From assembly GCA_964438705.1 (NCBI GenBank), contig CAYTKQ010000005.1, forward strand, positions 1 through 64,000: a stretch of 64,000 nt of DNA, in the 5' to 3' direction. The notes under the pieces are model-generated. The model ran no database searches. It was not told the origin of the DNA and saw only the letters and a program-made list of their open reading frames with translations. The stretch's first letter is position 1. Every line of letters begins with the position of its first letter. This document shows, in pieces, positions 8,262 to 17,359 of this stretch. The position numbers and the translations under genes were made by a program. This DNA is from Christensenella sp964438705. Its GTDB lineage: Bacteria > Bacillota > Clostridia > Christensenellales > Christensenellaceae.

Positions 8262-9149
8262 ATGAGTAACGTACAAGCGATCCAAACTGCAAAACCTGCA
8301 AAACCTGTAAAGTCGAGCCTTGCAAAGCGGAATTTATACAAATTTCTCACCAACCGGCTTGCGATATTAGGGCTCGCGATCGTTCTGACAATGGTCATTC
8401 TGGCGGTGTTCGCGCCGCTGCTGACCCCGTATTCGCCCACAACGGTCGATCCCTCGAACAAGTTTTTAGAGCCGTCGTCCTCGCACTGGCTGGGCACCGA
8501 CCAATTGGGGCGGGATCTTATGTCAAGGCTTTTGTATGGCGGCCGTGTGTCCATCTTCGTGGGCGTGGCGAGCTCGCTTTGCGCCGCGGGCGTGGGCTGT
8601 GTGCTCGGTTGCATTTCCGGCTATTTCGGCGGGAAGGTCGACAGCGTCATCCTCTACATCTCTGAAATATTTATGGTGTTCCCGCAGCTGCTGCTGGTGC
8701 TCATCCTCGTCGGTTTTGTGGGGCAAAGCATGATGAATCTGATCATCATTTTCACGATCACGGGCTGGGCGAGCGTTCACCGCGTGGTCAGGAGCCGCAT
8801 ATTATCCTTAAAAGAGGAAACCTTTGTGGAGAGCTGCCGCGCAAACGGCATCAGCGGCTTTTCCATCATGTTCCGGCATTTGCTGCCCAACACCACAGGG
8901 CCGATCATCGTGAACGTCACGCTGGCGACGGCGGGCTTTTTGCTGCAGGAATCCGCGCTTTCGTTTTTGAATATGGGCGTGCCGACGGATGTGCCGACGT
9001 GGGGCAATATCATCAACGCGGCAAAGAGCCTTACCATCATTCAGAACCATCCCATCATGTGGATCGCGCCGGGCATTTGCATCTGCCTGTTTGTGCTGGG
9101 GATCAATTTCTTCGGCGACGGCCTGCGCGACGTGCTGGATCCGACATAA
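8262..9149 (+). CDS. ABC transporter permease, DppC/OppC type
   Basis: A 295-residue permease with the OppC N-terminal segment, a first membrane helix (residues about 35-58), the HWLGTDQLGRDLMSRLLYGG signature, a binding-protein-dependent transport domain with the EAA loop ETFVESCRANGISG, and the C-terminal SALSFLNMG and GINFFGDGLRDVLDP. Forms the heterodimeric channel with the preceding permease. A GGGGG-type ribosome site precedes ATG. Confidence 0.95.
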   Translation: MSNVQAIQTAKPAKPVKSSLAKRNLYKFLTNRLAILGLAIVLTMVILAVFAPLLTPYSPTTVDPSNKFLEPSSSHWLGTDQLGRDLMSRLLYGGRVSIFVGVASSLCAAGVGCVLGCISGYFGGKVDSVILYISEIFMVFPQLLLVLILVGFVGQSMMNLIIIFTITGWASVHRVVRSRILSLKEETFVESCRANGISGFSIMFRHLLPNTTGPIIVNVTLATAGFLLQESALSFLNMGVPTDVPTWGNIINAAKSLTIIQNHPIMWIAPGICICLFVLGINFFGDGLRDVLDPT

Positions 9150-9165
9150 GGAGGGAGAGCGAAGC

Positions 9166-10176
9166 ATGGACAACAATGTGATCCTGCGGGTCAAAAACCT
9201 GCAGGCAAAATTCAAGGTCGGAAAGCGTATGGTGCATGCCGTCAACGACGTAAGCTTCGAGCTCAAAAAAGGCGCGACCCTCGGCATCGTGGGGGAATCG
9301 GGCTGTGGAAAGAGCGTCACGGCACACTCCATCATGCAGCTTTTGCCCAAAGCGGGTAAAATCACAAACGGGACGATCGAGTATTTCGGCGGGGTACGTC
9401 CGGTGGATATCACGTCCTATAAGCGAAACAGCAGGGAGATACGTGAAATTCGCGGGAAGGATATCTCCATGATTTTTCAGGACCCGATGTCCGCGCTCAA
9501 TCCGGTGTATACGGTAGGCAGGCAAATCATTGAAAATCTCAGTCAGCATGAGAAGCTTACCAAACATGGACAGCGTGCGCGCGTCATTGAAATGCTCAAA
9601 GAGCTGGGCATCCCGGAGCCGGAGCGGCGTTTTGACGAATATCCGCATCAGTTTTCGGGCGGAATGCGCCAGCGCGTGATGATTGGCATCGCAATGATCT
9701 GCAATCCGAACATTCTCATTGCGGACGAGCCGACCACAGCGCTCGACGTGACCATTCAGGCGCAAATACTGGATTTGATGAAGCGCGTACAAAAGGATTA
9801 CGGCACCTCCGTGATCATGATCACGCACAACATGGGCATTGTGGCGGAGGTATGCGACGACGTGGCGGTCATGTATATGGGACGCGTCGTGGAATATGGC
9901 ACGCTCGAGCAAATTTTTGAAAATCCGCTGCACCCTTATACGAAGGCGCTTTTGAAATCCGTGCCCGTACTTGGGATCGGCAAGGAAAAGAAGCTGGAAT
10001 CCATTCGCGGCACTACGCCGGATGCATCGAACGAATTTACATCCTGCGAATTTGCGGATCGCTGCGATCGTGCGATGGACATATGCAGGCAAAAGCTTCC
10101 GGTGGATCAAACGATGGAAGGCGGACACCGCGTGCGCTGCTTCCTGTATGAAAAGGAGGGAACGGAGAATGACTGA
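9166..10176 (+). CDS. ABC transporter ATPase, DppD/OppD type
   Basis: A 336-residue cytoplasmic ATPase energising the importer. Walker A GESGCGKS, Q-loop FQDPMSALNP, signature FSGGMRQR, Walker B ILIADEPT and the H-loop ITHNMG are all present, followed by the oligopeptide-type C-terminal extension with CEFADRCDRAMDIC. The ATG at 9166 follows GGAGGGAGAG. Longer in-frame extension upstream runs through the permease gene and is rejected. Confidence 0.95.
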   Translation: MDNNVILRVKNLQAKFKVGKRMVHAVNDVSFELKKGATLGIVGESGCGKSVTAHSIMQLLPKAGKITNGTIEYFGGVRPVDITSYKRNSREIREIRGKDISMIFQDPMSALNPVYTVGRQIIENLSQHEKLTKHGQRARVIEMLKELGIPEPERRFDEYPHQFSGGMRQRVMIGIAMICNPNILIADEPTTALDVTIQAQILDLMKRVQKDYGTSVIMITHNMGIVAEVCDDVAVMYMGRVVEYGTLEQIFENPLHPYTKALLKSVPVLGIGKEKKLESIRGTTPDASNEFTSCEFADRCDRAMDICRQKLPVDQTMEGGHRVRCFLYEKEGTEND

Positions 10177-11209
10177 AACGAATCAAAACGGGACGACCCT
10201 CCTGCGCATCAAAAATCTCCAAAAATATTACCCCGTCACGGAAGGGGCGTTTAAAAAGGTCGTCGGACACGTCAAGGCTGTGGACGACGTGAGTATGGAT
10301 GTCTACAAAGGCGAGACGCTGGGCATCGTCGGCGAATCGGGCTGCGGAAAGACCACGCTTGGGAAATGCGTGGTACGCCTGCACAAACCCACCGGAGGGC
10401 AGATGCTGCTTCGTCAGGAAGACGGCGGCATGAAGGACCTGCTGACCCTCGACAAAGGGCAGAGCTTCCGCGCGCGGCGACGGATACAGATGGTGTTTCA
10501 GGACCCTTACGCGTCGCTGAACCCCACTATGAATATCTATAAGGCGTTCGACGAGCCAATGAAGATACACGGCATGGGAAGCAAGGAGCAGCGGCGTGAG
10601 CTGATCGCCGAAATGCTGCGCACGGTGAATTTACAGCCCGATTACATGTACCGCTATCCGCATGAATTTTCGGGCGGGCAGCGGCAGAGAATCTGCATTG
10701 CCAAGGCACTCGCCATGAATCCGGAAATCGTTGTGTGCGACGAGCCTGTATCCGCGCTCGACGTATCCATACAGGCGCAGATCATGAATTTGATGCGCGA
10801 CCTGCAAAAACAATACGATCTCACCTATATGTTCATCGCGCACGACCTTTCCGTCGTGCAGTATATGAGCGACCGCATCGCGGTCATGTATCTTGGCAAG
10901 GTCATGGAGATGGCGGCGGCGGACGAGCTGTGCGACTGCAAGGCGCATCCGTATACGGAGGCATTGCTCTCCGCGGTGCCTGTGCCCGTCATCGGGGCGA
11001 AGAAGGAGCGCATCCTCTTAAAGGGCGACGTTCCCTCGCCGGTGAATCCTCCCACCGGGTGCCGATTCCATCCGCGCTGCCCAAAAGCGATCGATCTTTG
11101 CGGTCGGAAAGAACCGGCGCTTTTGCCTCTGAATGGACGGGAACATCACATGGTGGCCTGCCATCTCGCGGATTGCAACAGCTGGGAAAACACATTGGAG
11201 GAAAAATAG
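10169..11209 (+). CDS. ABC transporter ATPase, DppF/OppF type
   Basis: The second, 346-residue ATPase of the importer. Walker A GESGCGKTTLGK, FQDPYASLNP, signature FSGGQRQR, Walker B IVVCDEPVSALDVS, H-loop FIAHDLS, and the C-terminal Cys-containing extension (CRFHPRCPKAIDLC). ATG at 10169 overlaps the end of the previous gene by 8 bp behind AAGGAGGG, showing translational coupling. Confidence 0.95.
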   Translation: MTETNQNGTTLLRIKNLQKYYPVTEGAFKKVVGHVKAVDDVSMDVYKGETLGIVGESGCGKTTLGKCVVRLHKPTGGQMLLRQEDGGMKDLLTLDKGQSFRARRRIQMVFQDPYASLNPTMNIYKAFDEPMKIHGMGSKEQRRELIAEMLRTVNLQPDYMYRYPHEFSGGQRQRICIAKALAMNPEIVVCDEPVSALDVSIQAQIMNLMRDLQKQYDLTYMFIAHDLSVVQYMSDRIAVMYLGKVMEMAAADELCDCKAHPYTEALLSAVPVPVIGAKKERILLKGDVPSPVNPPTGCRFHPRCPKAIDLCGRKEPALLPLNGREHHMVACHLADCNSWENTLEEK

Positions 11210-11213
11210 TTTT

Positions 11214-13946
11214 ATGGAATGGAAAACAGTCGGCTTCGACGGCTTTTCAAAGGGGACGATGGAGAATGGAGGGCAAAACCTTTATGTGTCGAAAAAAGGG
11301 GTGTTGCAGCGCATTTTCCAGTATGACGTGAACGGGGACGGGTATCCAGACCTGCTTTTTGCAAACAGCCAAAGCATGTTCGAGCGTCCGCCCGTGTATC
11401 TTTACGAAAACCTCCCCCAAAGCGAGAAATACCGCACGTTGCCTTCAAACGGGACGTTCGACGGTTTGCTCGCGGATCTCAATGGCGACGGGTACGACGA
11501 TCTGGTGATCGCCTGCCAGCACAATGGTACGCTCTCCGATCTTACGGGCATCATCTACTTTGGAGGTCCGGAGGGGTTGAGCGAAACGCATAAAATCGAG
11601 CTGCCTGCGCCAAGCGCTGTGGGCGTATGCGCGGGAGATTTCAACGGCGACGGACGTTTGGACCTTGTCTTTTTGTCGGACGGGAAGCTGCGCGTGTTCT
11701 ATCAGCAGGAGCGCGGATTTTCCGCCGCACATTTCACGGAATATGCCATCGATGCGGAATCGGCGGCAGCGGCGGATGTGGACGGCGACGGCTTCTGTGA
11801 CTTGTATTTCAAGGACAGCACGGGCCGCGCGGGCGTTTTGTTCGGCGGTAACGGCGGCTTTGATGTGAGCAGCGTCGTTTGGCTGGACCCGGCTTTTTGT
11901 CCGGCGGATGACGATTATGCGGAGGTCGCGACAACAGCGGGGCGCAAGCACGCCTACCTTAAATGGAAAACGAGCGTGGTATGCGTCGGGGGCACGCAGT
12001 ATTTGTTTTATGTGAAGGACGGCTGCCCGGTGCTGTACTTGTGCAATGAAACACGCGAGATGATCCCCGCGATGGCGTTTGATTGTTTGAACGCCGTGGC
12101 GTGCGCAGCGGCAGACTTCACGGGAAACGGCTATGACGACATTGCGTTCGCTGTGTTCGCGGGCAGGGACGACGTGCGCGACTGTTTGGTGTTCTTGGGC
12201 GGCGCGGATGGGTTTTCCAACGAACGCGTGACGCGGCTGCCCGTGAAGGGCGCGCAGAACCTTGCGGTCGCAAAGATTGACGGAACGTGCCTCATCGTGT
12301 GCCGCGGCGGGGAAACCATCGAGCGTACCGTTCCTTCTCCTGTTTTTAAGTTTGACGCACGGGGCGGCGCAAAGGAAGTCGCTTCCGTTTTGGGCGGCAA
12401 CTGTATGCGCATCCTGACGGGGAACACGAACGGCGCGCAAAAGCAGCAGGTTGTCGTGCTGAACCATGAAATGAACCGTTCTCAGGGTATGGAAAAGGTC
12501 GTGATCTACCTCGGCGGTAAAGACGGCTACGATCCGGACAGGAAATACGAACTGCAAGGACATTCCGCGGTGGAAGGCGTGATGTGCGATTTTGACGACA
12601 ACGGTCTGGTGGACGTGCTCGTGTGCAACTGTTATGAGGACGCGCCGCACCTCGATGAGGGATCAGCGATCTTCATCAACGACGGCAGCGGATTCTCGGA
12701 CGACCGGAAGTGGACGATCCCCACGGTTCGCTGCCACGGCGCCGCGCTGGGGGATTTCCGGAAATCGGGGTATCTGGATATCGCGTGCGGGGGGTACAAC
12801 AACCGCGAGCTGCGCATCTTCCACGGAAGCGAAGCGGGCTATTCCCGCGAAAACAGTACGCGCGTCGTGTTCGGACCGGACGACGGCTACGCGCCCCCGC
12901 ACATCGCGTGCGAGGCGGACAATGAAAAGGTGGCAACGCCGGAGGAGCAGGTGCTTCAGGCGGAATTCGGTCAAATGCGCTGGATGATCTCGGCGGATTT
13001 CAACAACGACGGGTGGTTGGATATCTTTGTGTCAGAAATTGCGGGCTCAAAAAGCTTCATATTATGGGGCGGACCGGAGGGATTTTCCAAGGACCGCATG
13101 ACGGAGCTGCTGACGGACGGCGTTGCGACGGCGAACGTTGCGGATCTCAACAAAAACGGCTACCCGGACTTGATTCTCGGTTCCCACAAATCCATCAAAA
13201 AGGCAAGCCCGTACGAATCCTATGTGACCGTCTATTGGGGTGGGCCGGAGGGCTATTCGGAAAACCGCAAAATGCAGCTTCCCGCTTCGTGCGCCAATTC
13301 GGTCACGGTGGGGGACTACAACGGCAACGGCAGCTTTGATCTCTATGCGACCTCGTACAACAACGGGCGCGTGCGCGATCTACTTTCCTATTTATATCTG
13401 GGCAACAACGGGCAGTACAGCGTCAATGATGTGCAGTATCTGTTCAACCACTCGGGCTCGGGCTGCGTGTCCGGTGATTTCAACGGGGACGGATACACCG
13501 ATCTCGCGGTCGCGAGCCACAAGGAATACGGGAATCACTGCTCGCATTCCTTCATCTACTGGGGCGGGCCAGACGGGTTGAGCGAGGAGCGCAAGAGCGT
13601 ACTGCCCACAACGGGGCCGCACGGGATGTCGAGTGTGGACCCGGGCAACATTTTGGATCGCGGGGAGAAGGAACGCTATACCTCGGAGGTAAAACAGCTT
13701 CCGGACGGCGCTGTGGTGAAGCGCATCGGCTATGAGGGGGAATGCACCTCCACAAGCTGGGTGGAATGTGAATTGCGGTGCGCGGGCAGCGAGGCGGATG
13801 TGGAAAATGCCGCATGGCAAAAAGTCGGCGCGGAAGAGGATATCGCTGCGCTCGGCATCGGGGGCTATGTGCAATACCGTGTGGCGCTGTGCGCAAAATG
13901 CGCGTGCGGTACGCCGCGCATCACGGCAGTCACGGTAAACTATTGA
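11214..13946 (+). CDS. FG-GAP/VCBS repeat protein, no signal peptide
   Basis: A 910-residue protein built of at least eleven FG-GAP/VCBS-type blades, each with a calcium-binding-like D-x-N-x-D-G loop: DVNGDGYPDLL, DLNGDGYDDLV, DFNGDGRLDLV, DVDGDGFCDLY, DFTGNGYDDIA, DFDDNGLVDVL, DFRKSGYLDIA, DFNNDGWLDIF, DLNKNGYPDLI, DYNGNGSFDLY and DFNGDGYTDLA. Most blades also hold a GGPEGFS-like turn. Such proteins fold as beta-propellers and are mostly secreted, but this one starts MEWKTVGFDGFSKG with no signal peptide or lipobox. ATG at 11214 follows GGAGG (spacing about 12). Location between the ABC importer and the aldolase ties it to substrate handling; its activity is unknown. Confidence 0.85.
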   Translation: MEWKTVGFDGFSKGTMENGGQNLYVSKKGVLQRIFQYDVNGDGYPDLLFANSQSMFERPPVYLYENLPQSEKYRTLPSNGTFDGLLADLNGDGYDDLVIACQHNGTLSDLTGIIYFGGPEGLSETHKIELPAPSAVGVCAGDFNGDGRLDLVFLSDGKLRVFYQQERGFSAAHFTEYAIDAESAAAADVDGDGFCDLYFKDSTGRAGVLFGGNGGFDVSSVVWLDPAFCPADDDYAEVATTAGRKHAYLKWKTSVVCVGGTQYLFYVKDGCPVLYLCNETREMIPAMAFDCLNAVACAAADFTGNGYDDIAFAVFAGRDDVRDCLVFLGGADGFSNERVTRLPVKGAQNLAVAKIDGTCLIVCRGGETIERTVPSPVFKFDARGGAKEVASVLGGNCMRILTGNTNGAQKQQVVVLNHEMNRSQGMEKVVIYLGGKDGYDPDRKYELQGHSAVEGVMCDFDDNGLVDVLVCNCYEDAPHLDEGSAIFINDGSGFSDDRKWTIPTVRCHGAALGDFRKSGYLDIACGGYNNRELRIFHGSEAGYSRENSTRVVFGPDDGYAPPHIACEADNEKVATPEEQVLQAEFGQMRWMISADFNNDGWLDIFVSEIAGSKSFILWGGPEGFSKDRMTELLTDGVATANVADLNKNGYPDLILGSHKSIKKASPYESYVTVYWGGPEGYSENRKMQLPASCANSVTVGDYNGNGSFDLYATSYNNGRVRDLLSYLYLGNNGQYSVNDVQYLFNHSGSGCVSGDFNGDGYTDLAVASHKEYGNHCSHSFIYWGGPDGLSEERKSVLPTTGPHGMSSVDPGNILDRGEKERYTSEVKQLPDGAVVKRIGYEGECTSTSWVECELRCAGSEADVENAAWQKVGAEEDIAALGIGGYVQYRVALCAKCACGTPRITAVTVNY

Positions 13947-13959
13947 AAGGGACAAAACT

Positions 13960-14838
13960 ATGAACAAGGGATTTTTTCCGGCGCTCGGAACGCCGCTTGA
14001 CAAAGAAGGAAATGTGTGTGAACAAAGCTTTGCCGCGCAAATCGTGGATCAGATCGCCGCTGGCGCGGCAGGGCTTCTCGTGATGGGTTCGATGGGCATT
14101 GAGCCCTACATCAGGAACAGTGCCTACAAGCATGTGGCGGAATGCGGTGTACAGGCCGCGCAGGGCAAAGCACCCGTGCTCGTGGGGGTAATGGATACGT
14201 CCATCGGCCGCGTGTGCGACAGGGTGGATGCGCTTGGCGATCTGAAGATTGACGGCGTGGTGTCCACCGTTCCGTATTACAATGTGATGACCCAGAAGAA
14301 TGTGCTGAATTTTTATACGGCGCTTGCGGACGCGTCCAAGTTCCCGGTGTATATCTACGACCTTGCGGTGGTAACGAAAACGCAGGTTTTGCCCGCGACC
14401 GTGCGGGAACTGTGGAAGCACAAAAACATCAGGGGAATCAAGACGGGCAACCTTGTGACGGCGCGTACGCTGCTGCGCGCCGAAGATAGGCCAGCAAATT
14501 TCGACCTTATCTACAGCGATCTTGACACCTTTGACGTGGCGTATCACTATGGAATCGACAAAAACCTCGACGGCATGTTTGCGTGCCTGCCCAAAACGAC
14601 GGGGCGGATGTACCGCGCGCTTGGCGCGGGCGAAACGGATGCGGCGGCGCGGTGTCTCGATGCGGTCGTGGGGCTGCGCAATCTATTTGTGGAGACGGGT
14701 TCTGTGCTGGGTGCGTTCACACAGGCGATGAATCTGCTTGGCTACGAGGGCTGCTATGCGCAGGACTACGCAGACTACCCAGACGAAGCGGGACAAGAAC
14801 GGATCGCCGCCTTCCTCAAAGAGCTGAGGGAGATATAA
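13960..14838 (+). CDS. DapA/NanA-type aldolase or lyase (DHDPS family)
   Basis: A 292-residue class I TIM-barrel enzyme of the dihydrodipicolinate synthase/N-acetylneuraminate lyase family. The Schiff-base lysine (GIKTGN, K161) and the catalytic tyrosine (VYIYDL, Y133) fall at the positions known for DapA. The usual G-T-T-G-E or G-S-T-G-E loop is GSMGIE, with S44 but M45, and the substrate carboxylate-binding stretch after Tyr133 is not that of DapA or NanA. It is therefore probably a pyruvate-type aldolase for another sugar-derived substrate. AAAGGGA precedes ATG. Confidence 0.85.
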   Translation: MNKGFFPALGTPLDKEGNVCEQSFAAQIVDQIAAGAAGLLVMGSMGIEPYIRNSAYKHVAECGVQAAQGKAPVLVGVMDTSIGRVCDRVDALGDLKIDGVVSTVPYYNVMTQKNVLNFYTALADASKFPVYIYDLAVVTKTQVLPATVRELWKHKNIRGIKTGNLVTARTLLRAEDRPANFDLIYSDLDTFDVAYHYGIDKNLDGMFACLPKTTGRMYRALGAGETDAAARCLDAVVGLRNLFVETGSVLGAFTQAMNLLGYEGCYAQDYADYPDEAGQERIAAFLKELREI

Positions 14839-15291
14839 ATGATACTAGATCGGCTGGAGAACATCGGAAACTACCGGGGGCTCGGGCGCGGGTTGGATAT
14901 TGCGCTTGCTTTTCTTGCAAATGAGGGCATGGAAATGGACGAGGCGCGGGTATACGACCTTGGATATGGCGTCAGTGCGCGCTGCGCGGTCTATGTGCCG
15001 GTAGCTCCGGCGGAGGGCACGGCAGAGGCGCATCGCAAGTTCATCGATGTGATGCTTGTAAAAGAAGGTGGAGAGCAGATCGGCTACAAAAACGTGCGCG
15101 CACTCAAACACATCACGCGGGAATACGACGAAGCATCAGACGCGCTGCTCGCAAAAGATGAAATGACGCTGATCCCGTTTAATAAAGGTGATTTTGCGAT
15201 CTGGTTTCCGCAGGACGCGCACATGCCGGGTGTGTGCGAAAAAAACGCGCAGACGGTGAAGCGCGTGATCGTCAAGGTGCCGGCGGAATGA
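14839..15291 (+). CDS. YhcH/YjgK/YiaL (DUF386) family protein
   Basis: A 150-residue cupin-like protein. Family features are HRKFIDVMLVKEGGEQIGY, then GDFAIWFPQDAHMPG with candidate metal ligands (His, Glu, Asp, His), and a final VKRVIVKVP. Members are found with sialic acid, L-arabinose and other sugar pathways and are thought to act as sugar anomerases or epimerases. The ATG follows directly after the stop of the aldolase gene, so the two are coupled, as with nanA-yhcH pairs. Confidence 0.85.
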   Translation: MILDRLENIGNYRGLGRGLDIALAFLANEGMEMDEARVYDLGYGVSARCAVYVPVAPAEGTAEAHRKFIDVMLVKEGGEQIGYKNVRALKHITREYDEASDALLAKDEMTLIPFNKGDFAIWFPQDAHMPGVCEKNAQTVKRVIVKVPAE

Positions 15292-15301
15292 GGAGAAAAC
15301 G

Positions 15302-15781
15302 ATGGATGCATTGAGAATGGAGCGCAAAGCGGCGGACAACAAATACCTCCACCGCGATTTTCATAAGACGCTCGATCTGGGGCTTACCTATCTCGCGGAG
15401 CGATATGGGGAAGGTTCGGTGACGGATTATTTGCGGCGGGTGACGGAGGTCTATTACGCGCCATTGCTGGAGGCGGTGCGGCGCGACGGGCTTGGCGCGC
15501 TTGCACAGCACATCGAAGGGACGTACGAGGCGGAAGAAACACCGGACGTTTGCCATACGCGCATTGCGGACGGCGTGCTTACGGTGTCGATCGACGCGTG
15601 CCCCGTGCTTGCTCATTTCAAAAAGATCGGATATCAGGCGTCGCCGTATTTTGTACAGACGACGGACGCGGTGAACCGGGTGATTGCGGAGCACGCGGGG
15701 CTTTCCTATCATATGGACTTTTATGAGCCGGAGACTGGGGCGTGCACATACGCGTTTGCCTTAAAGGAGGAAAAGCAATGA
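15302..15781 (+). CDS. Hypothetical protein, possibly L-2-amino-thiazoline-4-carboxylate hydrolase-like
   Basis: A 159-residue soluble protein. The N-terminal half is helical (KTLDLGLTYLAERYGEGSVT, YYAPLLEAVRRDG). The C-terminal half has a CPVLAHFKKIG segment, then a conserved-looking AEHAGLSYHMDFYEPETGAC. The lone Cys pair spacing and this ending recall the ATC-hydrolase-like family, but I am not certain. GAGGAG precedes ATG. It overlaps the next gene (4 bp), whose product has the same size and layout, so the two may work as a pair. Confidence 0.6.
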   Translation: MDALRMERKAADNKYLHRDFHKTLDLGLTYLAERYGEGSVTDYLRRVTEVYYAPLLEAVRRDGLGALAQHIEGTYEAEETPDVCHTRIADGVLTVSIDACPVLAHFKKIGYQASPYFVQTTDAVNRVIAEHAGLSYHMDFYEPETGACTYAFALKEEKQ

Positions 15782-16218
15782 TCAGCTGCGTGGATTTCAT
15801 CCCTGCCTACAGCATCCTGTTCGATTACATCGACGAACGGGAAGGGTATGAGGGCGTAAAGGAATATTGGCAGTATATTTCAGACAATTACGTGGAACAG
15901 AGCCTTGGGAAATGGGTGGAAAAAGACGGTCTCTACGGCTGCTGGGAATACTGGGCACCGGCACTCAATGAGGAAGCCGCAGACTTCACCATGGCCTATG
16001 TGCCGGACAAAGGATACTTCGAGATCGACATGCACCACTGCCCGAGCAAGGGACGGCTGCTCGATCTAAAGCATATGAAGCCGTATGATCGATATTGTAA
16101 TCACTGCGAGCTTTTATACAAGCCGGTGCTAAACCGCTACGGACTGGATTACGAATACGACATGAGCCGCACGGACTGCGCGAAATGCCGCGCGATCGTG
16201 CGGGAGAGGAAAAAATGA
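15778..16218 (+). CDS. Hypothetical protein, paralogue-like partner of the preceding gene
   Basis: A 146-residue soluble protein starting at ATG 15778 (ATGA overlap, with AAAGGAGG 10 bp ahead). The N-terminal half is helical with many Tyr and Trp; the C-terminal half carries HHCPSKGRLLD, YCNHCELLY and a final TDCAKCRAIVRER, giving five cysteines in a CP, CxxC-like and CAKC pattern that could bind metal or be catalytic. Layout resembles the protein before it and possibly the ATC-hydrolase-like family. Function unknown. Confidence 0.6.
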   Translation: MISCVDFIPAYSILFDYIDEREGYEGVKEYWQYISDNYVEQSLGKWVEKDGLYGCWEYWAPALNEEAADFTMAYVPDKGYFEIDMHHCPSKGRLLDLKHMKPYDRYCNHCELLYKPVLNRYGLDYEYDMSRTDCAKCRAIVRERKK

Positions 16219-17351
16219 TCAGAATACTGATTGCGCCCGACTCTTTCAAAGGATCTCTGAGCGCGCCGCAGGTCATAAAGATTGTGGAACGCGCTGCGTT
16301 TCGCGTGTTTCCGCAGGTGAAGACGCGCGGCCTACCCTTGTCGGACGGCGGAGAGGGGCTGGTGGAAACGATGGCGGACGCGTTCGGATACGTCGAGGTC
16401 TCGGGGCCGCTCGGGCAGCGCGTGCGCGCGAAATATGGAGTGCTCGGAGACGGAAAAGCGGTCATGGAAATGGCACAGTCCTCCGGGCTTCCCCTCGTCG
16501 GAGAGGAAAAAGACCCGCTGCGGGCGACCACCTTTGGTACGGGCGAGCAGTTGAAGCACCTGCTCGACGCTGGCTGCCGGGAAATCATCGTGGGCATCGG
16601 TGGCAGCGCAACCAACGACTGCGGGCTGGGCGCGATGCGCGCACTGGGCATGACGTTTTTTGACGGGGCGGGGAAGCCTGTACCGGACGACCCCGCAAAA
16701 ATGGGGGAGATTGCAGGTTTTGATGCGACAAAGCTGCATCCCGCGCTGCGCGGCGCAAAAATCACTGCGGTGTGCGATGTGAAAAATCCGCTGATCGGGC
16801 CGTATGGCGCGACTGCGGTATACGGCCCGCAAAAGGGCGTGTGTAAAGACAACTTCGCTCTGCTTGAAAATGGGATCGCAAACGTTGCGCAGGTCATAAA
16901 AAAGCAAACGGGCATCGACGCGGCGCATGGGGAAGGATTTGGCGCTGCAGGCGGGCTTTCCGCGGCGATGAAGGTGTTTTTGGGTGCGGAGCTCAAGCCG
17001 GGCATCGACGCGGTTCTCGATATGCTGGATTTTGAAACGCAGGTACGTGAGGCAGACCTCGTCGTGACGGGGGAAGGGTGCATTGACAACCAGTCGATGG
17101 AATACGGAAAGGTGATCGGCGGGGTAAAGGCGGCGTGCGAACGCGCGAGCGTGCCCTGCCTTGCGCTGTGCGGCTCGATGGGCGGCGGCGTGGATGCGTA
17201 TTTTCAGGGAGACCCGCGCAGCAGCATCATGACGGCGGTGGCATCTCCCGCAACGGTGAACGAAGCGATCGCGCATGCGGAGGAGTGGCTGCAAAACGCG
17301 GCGGAACGGATGTTTCGCATTTTATATGCGGGAATGGAACTACAGGGATGA
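16215..17351 (+). CDS. Glycerate kinase (GarK/GlxK type)
   Basis: A 378-residue class II-fold glycerate kinase, converting glycerate to phosphoglycerate for entry into glycolysis. Family motifs are IAPDSFKGSLSA at the start, LPLSDGGEGLVETM, GIGGSATNDCGLGAMRALG, CDVKNPL, GFGAAGGLSAAM and VTGEGCIDNQS. ATG at 16215 overlaps the previous stop (ATGA) behind GGAGAGGA. In this operon it suggests that the pathway releases glycerate or a related C3 acid, for example after aldol cleavage by the DapA-like enzyme. Confidence 0.93.
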   Translation: MIRILIAPDSFKGSLSAPQVIKIVERAAFRVFPQVKTRGLPLSDGGEGLVETMADAFGYVEVSGPLGQRVRAKYGVLGDGKAVMEMAQSSGLPLVGEEKDPLRATTFGTGEQLKHLLDAGCREIIVGIGGSATNDCGLGAMRALGMTFFDGAGKPVPDDPAKMGEIAGFDATKLHPALRGAKITAVCDVKNPLIGPYGATAVYGPQKGVCKDNFALLENGIANVAQVIKKQTGIDAAHGEGFGAAGGLSAAMKVFLGAELKPGIDAVLDMLDFETQVREADLVVTGEGCIDNQSMEYGKVIGGVKAACERASVPCLALCGSMGGGVDAYFQGDPRSSIMTAVASPATVNEAIAHAEEWLQNAAERMFRILYAGMELQG

Positions 17352-17359
17352 AGGAACGC

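Noticed and set aside
8989..9165. Longer start for the DppD-type ATPase
   Set aside because: The open frame overlaps the permease gene out of frame and lacks a start signal; GGAGGG before 9166 is clear.
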